This document shows positions 38,612 through 45,999 of a stretch of DNA of 64,000 bases, piece by piece (position 1 is the stretch's first letter; every line of letters starts with the position of its first letter). Source of the DNA: an uncultured Granulosicoccus sp. (GTDB taxonomy: Bacteria; Pseudomonadota; Gammaproteobacteria; Granulosicoccales; Granulosicoccaceae); NCBI GenBank assembly GCA_947492525.1, contig CANLNQ010000009.1, positions 1-64,000 on the forward strand, written 5' to 3'. The translations under genes were made by a program, and so were the position numbers. The notes beneath the pieces were generated by a model that saw only the letters and a list, made by a program, of their open reading frames with translations, had not been told where the DNA came from and made no database searches.

Positions 38612-40078
38612 GTGTCCGGTATTCCAATACAGGTAAAGGTCGTGCAACGGGTGGTGGGTATCCTGTTGTCACTGTTCAGCATCACCCTGATCACACCGGT
38701 TCTGGTGGGCTGGTTGCATGCCGATCCCTTCAACTCGATCGTGCCGTTCTTCGAGGCTTTTGCGGCAACCATGGGCGTGGGCCTGCTGCTCGCCTTGCCG
38801 GTCAGGCACCACGTCGGCACCCTGCGTCCACGAGATGGCTTTCTGGTCGTGGTGTTGTTCTGGGCGGTACTGGGAACCTTCGGTTGCCTGCCGTTCTACC
38901 TGTATTCACCACTGGATCTGAGTCTGGGGGCCGCCATCTTCGAATCGATGTCCGGGTTGACCACCACGGGAGCCACGGTGATCGTGGGTCTAGACATGCT
39001 GCCACGCTCGATTCTCTTCTACCGACAACAGATGCAGTGGCTGGGCGGCATGGGAATCATCGTGCTGGCCATCGCCGTGCTGCCGATGCTCGGGGTGGGA
39101 GGGCAGCAACTGTTCAAGGCCGAGACGCCCGGTATCAGCAAGGGCAAGTTCACTCCGCGCATTGCCGGAACCGCCAAGGCACTGTGGTACATCTATCTGG
39201 GTCTGACCGTGACCTGTGCCGTTGCCTATTTCGCCGCCGGCATGAGTGTGTTCGATGCCATCAGTCACAGCTTTTCAACGGTGGCCATCGGTGGATTCTC
39301 CACGCACGACAGCAGTATCGGTTACTTCGACAGTACCGCCATCGAACTGATTGCGGTGGTGTTCATGCTGATCTCGGGGGTGAACTTCGCCTTGCATTTC
39401 ACTGCAGCGCGTCAGTACAGCCTCAAGCATTACTGGCGTGACGAGGAATTCCGGACCTACATCCGCATCGCGCTGGTACTGACTGTCATCACTGCCTGCT
39501 ATCTGTTCCTGACCGAAACCTCTGACTGGAAGATCTCCTTTCGCAATGCCCTGTTTCATGTGGTATCGATCATGACCACAACCGGCTTCACGTCCGAGGA
39601 GTATTTCAACTGGCCGGGCTTCCTGCCGGTGTTGTTGCTGTTTGCCAGTTTCTCCGGGGGGTGTACCGGCTCCACAGCCGGTGGCATGAAGGTCATGCGG
39701 GTGCTGCTGCTGTTCAAGCAGGGGCAGCGTGAAATGGCAAGGCTGGTCCATCCGCATGCCAAGATCATGGTCAAGGTGGGTCGGCAGACCATGTCGAATC
39801 GCATGATCGATGTCGTCTGGGGGTTCTTCGCCAGTTACGTTGCGCTGCTGGCGATCATGCTGCTGTTGCTGATGGCCGCCGGTCTGGATCAGGAAAGTGC
39901 CTTCTCGGCCGTGGTGGCCTGTCTGAACAATCTCGGCCCGGGGCTGGGCGAGGTGGCGGCCAACTATTCAAGCCTTGGTGATTTCTCGCTCTACGTGCTG
40001 AGCGTTGCCATGCTGTTCGGCCGACTGGAAATCTTCACCTTGCTGGTCCTGTTCACGCCGGCATTCTGGCGACAATGA
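38612..40078 (+). CDS. trkH: Trk potassium uptake transmembrane subunit TrkH
   Basis: A 488-residue inner-membrane K+ channel subunit with about 10-12 membrane segments and the four P-loop-like repeats of the family: SMSGLTTTGATVI, HSFSTVAIGGFSTHDSSIGY, MTTTGFTSEEYFNWPGFLPV and CLNNLGPGLGEVAANYSSLG, plus GGCTGSTAGGMKVMRVLLLF. The start is GTG 38612. It follows trkA, and its stop overlaps the next methyltransferase start as ATGATGA. It works with TrkA to import potassium for osmotic balance. Confidence 0.95.
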   Translation: MSGIPIQVKVVQRVVGILLSLFSITLITPVLVGWLHADPFNSIVPFFEAFAATMGVGLLLALPVRHHVGTLRPRDGFLVVVLFWAVLGTFGCLPFYLYSPLDLSLGAAIFESMSGLTTTGATVIVGLDMLPRSILFYRQQMQWLGGMGIIVLAIAVLPMLGVGGQQLFKAETPGISKGKFTPRIAGTAKALWYIYLGLTVTCAVAYFAAGMSVFDAISHSFSTVAIGGFSTHDSSIGYFDSTAIELIAVVFMLISGVNFALHFTAARQYSLKHYWRDEEFRTYIRIALVLTVITACYLFLTETSDWKISFRNALFHVVSIMTTTGFTSEEYFNWPGFLPVLLLFASFSGGCTGSTAGGMKVMRVLLLFKQGQREMARLVHPHAKIMVKVGRQTMSNRMIDVVWGFFASYVALLAIMLLLLMAAGLDQESAFSAVVACLNNLGPGLGEVAANYSSLGDFSLYVLSVAMLFGRLEIFTLLVLFTPAFWRQ

Positions 40079-40632
40079 TGAGTGATGCCGCTGATCGCTG
40101 GAATGCGCGATACGCCGATGCGGCCGATTCGGTGCCGGAAGCTGCCCGGGTGTTGCAGCAAGGCGCCCAGTGGTTACCGGCGTGCTCACCGGAGGCGCCG
40201 CTGGACGCACTGGATCTGGCTTGTGGCAGGGCGGGGAATGGTCAGTGGCTGGCCGAGCGTGGTTATCGGGTAACGGCCTGGGATGTCAGTGAGCGTGTCA
40301 TCGAGCAGATTGCCCAGCGGCGCCCCGCGCTGATCGCGCACTGTGAGGTTCGTGATGTCAGCTCGCAGCCGCCCGAGCCGGACAGTTTCGATATCATCGT
40401 GGTGGCGCGCTTTCTGGATCGCGCCCTGTGTCCTGCCATTGCCCAGGCACTGAAACCGGGCGGTGTGTTGTTCTATCAGACCTTCACGCACGGTCTGTCC
40501 AATGACGACTACATGCTCAGGTCCAATGAACTGCTGGATCTGTTCGATAGCCTGAACATTCTTGAGTACCATGAACCCGAACCGGATGCATCCGGCAAGG
40601 CAGAAGCGCAGCTGGTTGCACGACGACCCTGA
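40075..40632 (+). CDS. Class I SAM-dependent methyltransferase (TehB-like)
   Basis: A 185-residue protein with a clear SAM-binding motif I (ALDLACGRAGNGQWLAERGY, then VTAWDVSERVIEQIAQR) and post-motifs FDIIVVARFLDRALCPAI and LKPGGVLFYQTFT. It resembles the small TehB/methyltransferase-11 group often found after trkH in gammaproteobacteria. The substrate is unknown. The start overlaps the trkH stop by 4 bases, implying translation from the trkAH transcript. Confidence 0.85.
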   Translation: MMSDAADRWNARYADAADSVPEAARVLQQGAQWLPACSPEAPLDALDLACGRAGNGQWLAERGYRVTAWDVSERVIEQIAQRRPALIAHCEVRDVSSQPPEPDSFDIIVVARFLDRALCPAIAQALKPGGVLFYQTFTHGLSNDDYMLRSNELLDLFDSLNILEYHEPEPDASGKAEAQLVARRP

Positions 40633-40670
40633 CTCGCCCGATCAGCGCCTGCAGACGAGGTAAGGCCATC

Positions 40671-40994
40671 ATGAATCAGATAGACACCTTCGAAGCCATG
40701 CTGGCTCGTGGTCAGGACAACGAGATGCTTCGTTACACCCTGGGCAATGCGTATTTCGTGGAGCAGCAGCATGAGAAGGCCATCGAGCACCTGCGCAAGG
40801 CCGTGGACATGAAGCCGGATTACTCGGCCGCCTGGCGAGTGCTGGGGCGTGCACTGGCTGCCGACGGTCAGCTTCAGGCGGCACGCGATGCCTTTGATGA
40901 GGGTGAGAAGGTGGCCGAAGCCAACGGTGACAAACAGACGGCCAAGGAGATCAACGTGTTTCGCAAGCGTGTCATCAAGGCCCTGGAAGCATGA
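40671..40994 (+). CDS. Small TPR-repeat protein
   Basis: A 107-residue cytosolic protein that is almost entirely helix-hairpin repeats: two to three TPR units (MLRYTLGNAYFVEQQHEKAI, EHLRKAVDMKPDYSAAWRVL, GRALAADGQLQAARDAFDEG). TPRs bind partner proteins; the partner is unknown. GACGAGGTAAGG precedes the ATG at 40671. It overlaps the next glycosyltransferase-like gene by ATGA, so it may be a partner of that protein. Confidence 0.85.
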   Translation: MNQIDTFEAMLARGQDNEMLRYTLGNAYFVEQQHEKAIEHLRKAVDMKPDYSAAWRVLGRALAADGQLQAARDAFDEGEKVAEANGDKQTAKEINVFRKRVIKALEA

Positions 40995-41881
40995 GCTCGG
41001 GCGCACTCATCTGGTTGCAGAATCAGTTCTACAACCGTGTGATGGGCTCGGTACTGCCGCTGTCCTGGTTTGCACCTCGAGCCCCAAGACCTGCAGAACT
41101 GTCGATGAGCGAAGGCCGGCTGTCGCTGCAGGTCGTCAGCCATTCCTGGCAGTATGCGCACTTGTCGCAGTTTCAGCTCAGTTCTCTGGTCAACTACCCA
41201 CCGCGTGACTGCGATCTGACCTATACCCTGTTCCACGCTGCCGAAGATACCGGCATGCGCCGGCTGATCGATCGCTTCGACAGGATCGACGTGCCCAATG
41301 TGACCTGGGACTGGCAGGTCCTGCCCAAGGCCGAACTGTTTCGTCGCGCCATCGGCCGCAACCGTGCCTCATTGACCAGTACGGCTGACTGGATCTGGTT
41401 CGCCGACTGCGATCTGATCTTTCATCAAGGCTGTCTGGATTCGGTGGCCAGGGCGGTGGCCACACAGCGCACCGGCCTGTGTTACCCCGACCATGAAGGC
41501 ATCACCGATCTGCTGCCTGCGGATCACCCCATGCTCAATCAGCAACTGGGCGAGGAGGGCACGGTGGATATCGATCCGACGCTGTTCCGCAGGAACACCA
41601 TCAGCAAGCCCAAGGGGGCGTTTCAGATCGTGCATGGCGATGTTGCCCGCGCCGTGGGTTATTGCAGTTCAATCGCCCTGTATCAGAAGCCGACGGATGT
41701 GTGGCGCAAGACCTTCGAGGATACGGTGTTTCGTCGCGTGATCGAGTATGACGGTGTGCCGATCGATGTGCAGGGGCTGTATCGTATCCGTCATGCAGAA
41801 AAAGGCCGTTACGCCAGTGGATCGCGCTGGGGCAAGTTGCGCGGACGCATTCGGCGAGCCACTGACGGGAACGGTTCCTGA
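40991..41881 (+). CDS. Glycosyltransferase-like protein (GT-A fold)
   Basis: A 296-residue protein without signal peptide. The region QVVSHSWQYAHLSQFQLSSL followed by LTYTLFHAAEDTGMRRLIDR resembles the start of a GT-A nucleotide-sugar domain. WIWFADCDLIFHQGCLDSVA supplies the DxD-type metal and nucleotide-sugar site, and GAFQIVHGDVARAVGY resembles the acceptor-side segment of GT2-like enzymes. The C-terminus is strongly basic. I do not recognise a named family. It overlaps the TPR gene by 4 bases and leads the FkbM/glycosyltransferase run. Confidence 0.65.
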   Translation: MSSGALIWLQNQFYNRVMGSVLPLSWFAPRAPRPAELSMSEGRLSLQVVSHSWQYAHLSQFQLSSLVNYPPRDCDLTYTLFHAAEDTGMRRLIDRFDRIDVPNVTWDWQVLPKAELFRRAIGRNRASLTSTADWIWFADCDLIFHQGCLDSVARAVATQRTGLCYPDHEGITDLLPADHPMLNQQLGEEGTVDIDPTLFRRNTISKPKGAFQIVHGDVARAVGYCSSIALYQKPTDVWRKTFEDTVFRRVIEYDGVPIDVQGLYRIRHAEKGRYASGSRWGKLRGRIRRATDGNGS

Positions 41882-41969
41882 GCACGCCCGAGGCTTGTCT
41901 GTACTTTGACAAGGCGCGTGGTTTATCATTGAGCGGGTAACCCACGCCACATCAACGTGTCACAAGCGC

Positions 41970-42731
41970 ATGAATCTACTCCGGTTTTATCTGAACAAGC
42001 TCACCGGCAAGCCGTCTGTTTCCGATTTCCGGCTGCTGGGGCAGTCGGTCACTCTGGGGATTGCCGCACCGCGTGAGATTCGGCGTGCACGGGAAATCGA
42101 GATCGAGTCAGAACTGGTGGAACACATGCGCAAGGTACTGCGCGAGGGTGACACGATATTCGACATCGGGGCCAACATCGGCCTGATCAGCATCCTGCTG
42201 GCCAAGGGTGAGAACGGTGGTCAGTCACAGATTCATTCCTTCGAGCCCGAGCCGCGTAATTTCCGGCAGCTGGGCAACAATATCGGACTCAACAATCTGA
42301 AGGCGCAGATACATCCGCATCAGCTTGCACTGGGTGCAACAGAGGGGCAGGTGGAGTTGCATATCCGCGGCAGCGAGGGCGAAGGACGTCATTCGATCGC
42401 CAGCAGCAAGGGGGCAACCGGCGCCATCTCTGTCGAATTGACCACCATGAGCAATTTCTGCGCTCGAGAGCAGGTACAGCCCGACATCATCAAGATCGAC
42501 GTGGAAGGCGCAGAAGGCCAGGTGCTTGCCGGAATGGAAGGCTTGCTGCAGCAGGCAGCGCCTGCCCATGTCTTTCTGGAAGTTCACCCCAAGGGAGATG
42601 GTGATCTGATGCCGGACGGTTCAACCATTCAGGACTGGATGCTGGCGCGCGGTTATGAGCTGGCCTGGAACAATGTGCGTGGCTCCGGTGAGCATCGTCA
42701 TTATCGTCATAGCGGTGCAACGGGAGTCTGA
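41970..42731 (+). CDS. FkbM-family methyltransferase
   Basis: A 253-residue SAM-dependent O-methyltransferase of the FkbM family. Motif I is DTIFDIGANIGLISILLAKG, then IHSFEPEPRNFRQLGNNIGL, the central QPDIIKIDVEGAEGQVLAGM and the late APAHVFLEVHPKG, all hallmark stretches. FkbM proteins methylate hydroxyls of sugars or polyketides; next to glycosyltransferase-like genes a glycan substrate is likely (inference). It follows a gap of 88 bases after the previous gene and is 4 bases before the next. Confidence 0.88.
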   Translation: MNLLRFYLNKLTGKPSVSDFRLLGQSVTLGIAAPREIRRAREIEIESELVEHMRKVLREGDTIFDIGANIGLISILLAKGENGGQSQIHSFEPEPRNFRQLGNNIGLNNLKAQIHPHQLALGATEGQVELHIRGSEGEGRHSIASSKGATGAISVELTTMSNFCAREQVQPDIIKIDVEGAEGQVLAGMEGLLQQAAPAHVFLEVHPKGDGDLMPDGSTIQDWMLARGYELAWNNVRGSGEHRHYRHSGATGV

Positions 42732-42735
42732 GACT

Positions 42736-43521
42736 GTGGGCAGGGATGTCATTTTCACCACGTATTTCACCGGCAAGCCGGATCCGCAATCGGGTGCCAA
42801 GAAGAAGAGCAACTGGTTCAAGCACTTCAAGACCTGGGCGCGCAGCCGCCGTGGAGGGGCTCGTGCGGAGCTGCCGGGTATTGCGCGTGAAGATGAATAT
42901 AAACGGATCGAAGTCTGGTACCAGAGTCTGTTGAAGGTCGGTTGTGAAGCGGTAATCTTTCACGATCGACTGAGCCAGCCTTTCATCGATCAGTGGACCC
43001 GGCCGGAAGTGAAGTTCGAGCGATACACCCTGAAGACCCCGCGTTCGGTCAATGACGAGCGCTATCAGTGCTATCAGGAATACCTGCAGGCCAACCCGGA
43101 TATCGAGCGTGTCTTCATGCTGGACCTGTTCGATATCGAGTTCTTCAGCAATCCCTTCGACCTGATCGATGATGAACACTTCGATATCTACTGCGGTGGG
43201 GATGCGGGTGAGTACAACGACAAACTCAATCGCAGCAAGATGGTTGCCGCCTTCGGTGAGGCCTTCTATGAGGATCAGATAAAGCTCAATGCCGGCATCT
43301 GTGGTGGAAACCGCAAGCCTGTCATGCAGCTCATGGAGGCCATGATCGACGTCTTCGACGGGCTGACCGAGCGCGGCGAAATCGCCAACCTGAACATGGC
43401 CATCTTCAACAAGTGCGTCTACGACCTGTTCGAACCTTCACGCATCATGTATGGCTACCCGTTGAACAGCCGGTTCAAGAAGTACGAGATGACAGGCAAT
43501 TTTGCCTTGCGGCACAAATAG
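42736..43521 (+). CDS. Glycosyltransferase-like protein, DxD type
   Basis: A 261-residue protein from GTG 42736 after CGGGAG, four bases past the FkbM stop. It opens VGRDVIFTTYFTGKPDPQSG; the middle holds VFMLDLFDIEFFSNPFDLI, where DLFD is at the place of a DxD motif, and IYCGGDAGEYNDKLNR. The C-terminal LNAGICGGNRKPVMQLMEAM and MAIFNKCVYDLF resemble GT families that act on nucleotide sugars. I cannot name the family. The frame upstream of 42736 is a shadow of the FkbM gene. Confidence 0.65.
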   Translation: MGRDVIFTTYFTGKPDPQSGAKKKSNWFKHFKTWARSRRGGARAELPGIAREDEYKRIEVWYQSLLKVGCEAVIFHDRLSQPFIDQWTRPEVKFERYTLKTPRSVNDERYQCYQEYLQANPDIERVFMLDLFDIEFFSNPFDLIDDEHFDIYCGGDAGEYNDKLNRSKMVAAFGEAFYEDQIKLNAGICGGNRKPVMQLMEAMIDVFDGLTERGEIANLNMAIFNKCVYDLFEPSRIMYGYPLNSRFKKYEMTGNFALRHK

Positions 43522-43525
43522 GGTG

Positions 43526-44302
43526 ATGCTGGTCACCTGCGCGACATTCAATTATCTGGACATGTTGTGTCTGCTGCTGGCCTCGCATCGCGCCAGCAAT
43601 CCGGACATCCCGCTGGCGGTTCATGCCATTGGCTGGCCAGAGGCGCATCTGCAACGGGCGAGGCAGTTATACCCGAACGCCACCTTTCATGCGCATGCCG
43701 ATCTGCAGGAAGGGGAGCCCATGGAGATGAAGGGGCCGGTACCGCGCAGTGCAGCCATCCTCAAGCTCAAGGTCAGCCTGCTGCACGAGAGCTATCATTC
43801 GAGTGACACAGCGGTGACCTGGGTGGATGCCGATACACTGCTGTTGCAATCCGTGGAACCGTTACTCGAGCGTGTCGCTGCGGCAGGGGATTTCGCCGTG
43901 ACCTATCGCGCCCGCAAGCGCGCTCATGCACGCTTTGCCGTGGCGGTGCTGAGCTTCATGCGAACCGATGGAGCCGCCAGATTGCTGGATCGCTACATGC
44001 AGTTGACACAGCAGAGTGCGGGTACCACCAAACGCAAGCCCGGGAACGAGGTGGCCTGGTTTCATGATCAGCTGGCGTTGTGGGAGGCCTGGCGGGAGCT
44101 GAGCAGGGGAATGCTGGGTCTGCCCAGACGAGGCGCGCCGGTCATGGTCCCCTTGTCCGAGCGTGAACATTCCATCGATGGCAGTACGGATGCCATTTTC
44201 GTGAGTCGTCGTGACCGGGTTCTCGATACACCGGCAATGCTGGAGGAATTGAGCAGGCGAGGAATTACACTTGATCTGGTACGTGATGCCGAGGTGACAT
44301 GA
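43526..44302 (+). CDS. Glycosyltransferase-like protein, DxD type
   Basis: A 258-residue protein from ATG 43526 (a GTG one codon earlier is an alternative), 4 bases after the previous stop. It opens LVTCATFNYLDMLCLLLASH. AVTWVDADTLLLQSVEPLLE holds a DAD metal-site candidate and the upstream PRSAAILKLKVSLLHESYH fits a GT-A acceptor loop. The final third has conserved-looking GNEVAWFHDQLALWEAW. Layout and size parallel the preceding gene, so the two may be distant paralogues acting in series on one glycan. The exact function is unknown. Confidence 0.65.
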   Translation: MLVTCATFNYLDMLCLLLASHRASNPDIPLAVHAIGWPEAHLQRARQLYPNATFHAHADLQEGEPMEMKGPVPRSAAILKLKVSLLHESYHSSDTAVTWVDADTLLLQSVEPLLERVAAAGDFAVTYRARKRAHARFAVAVLSFMRTDGAARLLDRYMQLTQQSAGTTKRKPGNEVAWFHDQLALWEAWRELSRGMLGLPRRGAPVMVPLSEREHSIDGSTDAIFVSRRDRVLDTPAMLEELSRRGITLDLVRDAEVT

Positions 44303-44355
44303 CTGTCATGGCCTGTAACGGCTTTGTCATGCAGGGCATATGACAATCATGTCAC
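44294..44355. repeat. Inverted repeat rich in TGTCATG boxes
   Basis: GTGACATGA (44294-44302) and TCATGTCAC (44347-44355) are perfect inverted arms around a spacer with further TGTCAT and ATGACA copies. It lies between the convergent glycosyltransferase and DUF1127 genes. It may fold as a bidirectional transcription end or bind a protein; no T-run is seen. Confidence 0.5.
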
Positions 44356-44373
44356 CCGGTGGCTTGTTCAAGG

Positions 44374-44733
44374 TCAGGCGGCCTTCATCTCCTGATCGCG
44401 TTCCACGCCCGCTCGGCCTGACATGACAGATTCTTCAATGGTGCCACGACTGATACCCAGGTCTTGCAACTCTGCGTCACTCATGCTGTCCAGATTCTTC
44501 ATGGCCTGACGTCTTGAGGCCTGGTCGATGGTTGCCCTGAGAATGTGCTCCTGCTCTGCCATGGTGCGCCATGGCCATGCATCGACCCCCTGGACAAGTA
44601 GTTCACGTGAAAAGCCGTTATCGGCCAGCATGCGATCATCACATCGCAAGAGGTATTCACGAGCGATATCCCGACCGCGGTAGGTCATGTAACGCTCATA
44701 GGCGTTAGCCAGTTTCTTCAGTGCCTTGAACAT
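44374..44733 (-). CDS. DUF1127 protein with two motif copies
   Basis: A 119-residue protein. The DUF1127 signature appears twice: CDDRMLADNGFSRELLVQGV near 30-50 and LDSMSDAELQDLGISRGTIE near 80-100. Single-copy small DUF1127 proteins (YjiS-like) are RNA-related regulators of phosphate and carbon metabolism in some alphaproteobacteria; the doubled form is less common. A strong AGGAG lies before the ATG at 44733. It is divergent from the LysR gene. Confidence 0.8.
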   Translation of the reverse strand: MFKALKKLANAYERYMTYRGRDIAREYLLRCDDRMLADNGFSRELLVQGVDAWPWRTMAEQEHILRATIDQASRRQAMKNLDSMSDAELQDLGISRGTIEESVMSGRAGVERDQEMKAA

Positions 44734-44890
44734 ATGTTTCTCCTGATAAGCTGCATGAAAATCGATTCATCAATCCAGGCCGTTTCTGCTCTCACACTGC
44801 GTTGAGCAAGCCAAGTCGTATCGCCGTATATGGCTTGTGTTCAATGTAGGCATCGTTGCAAAGACTGACAAACGACATTTTCTTTTGGTA

Positions 44891-44908
44891 GTTGTAAGTA
44901 CAACTTAC
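44891..44908. promoter_or_regulatory. Overlapping palindromes upstream of lysR (candidate operator)
   Basis: GTTGTAAGTACAAC (44891-44904, 6-base arms) overlaps GTAAGTACAACTTAC (44894-44908, 5-base arms), ending 14 bases before the LysR ATG. It is in the right place for autoregulation by the LysR protein or for control of the divergent DUF1127 gene. No clear -10 could be assigned. Confidence 0.4.
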
Positions 44909-44922
44909 TCAGTGATTGACAT

Positions 44923-45870
44923 ATGGCAGGACCACTTCCACTCAACGCGTTGAATGCCTTTGAAGTCGCGGCCCGGCACGAGAGTTTCAGCAAGGCGGCC
45001 GAGGAGCTGAATGTAACTCCGGCGGCTGTCAGCCAACAGATACGCATGCTCGAGGAGTTACTCGGGGTCCAGTTGTTTCATCGATTGAACCGTGGCCTTG
45101 CTTTGACCGGGGCTGGCAAGTCGGGTTTGCAAAAACTGCAACACGGGTTCCAGAGCGTCAATGAAGCCGTGCAGCAGATCAGGGCGGAGCCTGCAGCCGA
45201 TAGCCTGGATGTGTGGATGGCGCCCTCGTTTGCGTCCAAATGGTTGATGCCGCGCATGCACCGGTTCGTGGAAGAGCATCCTTCCATCGACCTCAGGGTG
45301 TCGGCCAGTGGGGATCTGGTGGATACCAATGCATCGGCGCCGTCACTGAGCGAGGAAATACTGCGTAAGCATGACATCGACGTGGCCATTCGCTTTGGCA
45401 GCGGCAATTACCCGGGTTGCCGGGTGGAGAAACTGATGAACGTCACCGCCTTGCCGATGTGCAGCCCGGCATTGCTCGAGGATGAACAACATCCTCTGCG
45501 TTCGCCGAATGACCTGGCGCATCACACCCTGCTGCATGACGAAACGCCCTATGAAGGTCGGCCCGACTGGTCCAGCTGGCTGGAAGCGGTCGGCGCCACG
45601 CAGGTGGATGGCACCCGGGGCATGCGTTTCAATCGGGTCTCCCTGGCTCTGGCGGCGGCCGTCGAGGCGCAGGGGGTTGTGCTCAGCCTGGAGCAGTTGG
45701 CAGCCAGTGATCTGGAGATGGGCCGGCTGGTGGTTCCGTTCGAACACCGGGTCCGGCTGCAGCATGCCTACCATGTCATCAGCCTGGAGAACGCCACCGA
45801 TGATGACCGGGTACTGCTGTTCCGGGAATGGTTGTTCCGGGAAGTGCAGGCGATGCCGTCCTACGCCTGA
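44923..45870 (+). CDS. LysR-family transcriptional regulator, GcvA-like
   Basis: A 315-residue LysR regulator: MAGPLPLNALNAFEVAARHE, helix-turn-helix SFSKAAEELNVTPAAVSQQI with RMLEELLGVQLFHRLNRGL, then an effector domain (WMAPSFASKWLMPRMHRFVE, IDVAIRFGSGNYPGCRVEKL). This is the GcvA type. No ribosome binding site is evident before ATG 44923, so translation may be weak. Its target is unclear; the convergent tct genes and the divergent DUF1127 gene are the neighbours. Confidence 0.9.
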   Translation: MAGPLPLNALNAFEVAARHESFSKAAEELNVTPAAVSQQIRMLEELLGVQLFHRLNRGLALTGAGKSGLQKLQHGFQSVNEAVQQIRAEPAADSLDVWMAPSFASKWLMPRMHRFVEEHPSIDLRVSASGDLVDTNASAPSLSEEILRKHDIDVAIRFGSGNYPGCRVEKLMNVTALPMCSPALLEDEQHPLRSPNDLAHHTLLHDETPYEGRPDWSSWLEAVGATQVDGTRGMRFNRVSLALAAAVEAQGVVLSLEQLAASDLEMGRLVVPFEHRVRLQHAYHVISLENATDDDRVLLFREWLFREVQAMPSYA

Positions 45871-45910
45871 GCCGGCGCCGGGCTCTACCCGCTGTCATGA
45901 GTGGACTATC

Positions 45911-45932
45911 GCCGGGGCATCTCCGCCCCGGC
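45911..45932. terminator. Perfect 8-base GC hairpin between convergent lysR and tctA
   Basis: GCCGGGGC, loop ATCTCC, GCCCCGGC, 40 bases after the lysR stop. It is a strong hairpin but has no following T-run, so intrinsic termination is unproven. Confidence 0.4.
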
Positions 45933-45966
45933 AGTACCGTTGAATGATCTGAGCTGTTCGCGCCCT

Positions 45967-45983
45967 GCCGGGCTCATCCCGGC
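45967..45983. terminator. GC hairpin just after tctA
   Basis: GCCGGG, loop CTCAT, CCCGGC, with outer CGCGCC and GGCGCG that can extend it. It lies 17 bases after the tctA stop on the minus strand. No T-run follows, so it may act as a 3' end stabiliser rather than a terminator. Confidence 0.4.
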
Positions 45984-45999
45984 TGACAGGCGCGACGAT

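Noticed and set aside
41894-41913. CTTGTC...GACAAG hairpin after the first glycosyltransferase-like gene
   Set aside because: Only a 6-base stem with an 8-base loop and no T-run; too weak for a terminator call.
41906-41934. Perfect TTGACA before the FkbM gene
   Set aside because: No -10 at proper spacing; the only TATCAT is 12 bases away, so no promoter is called.
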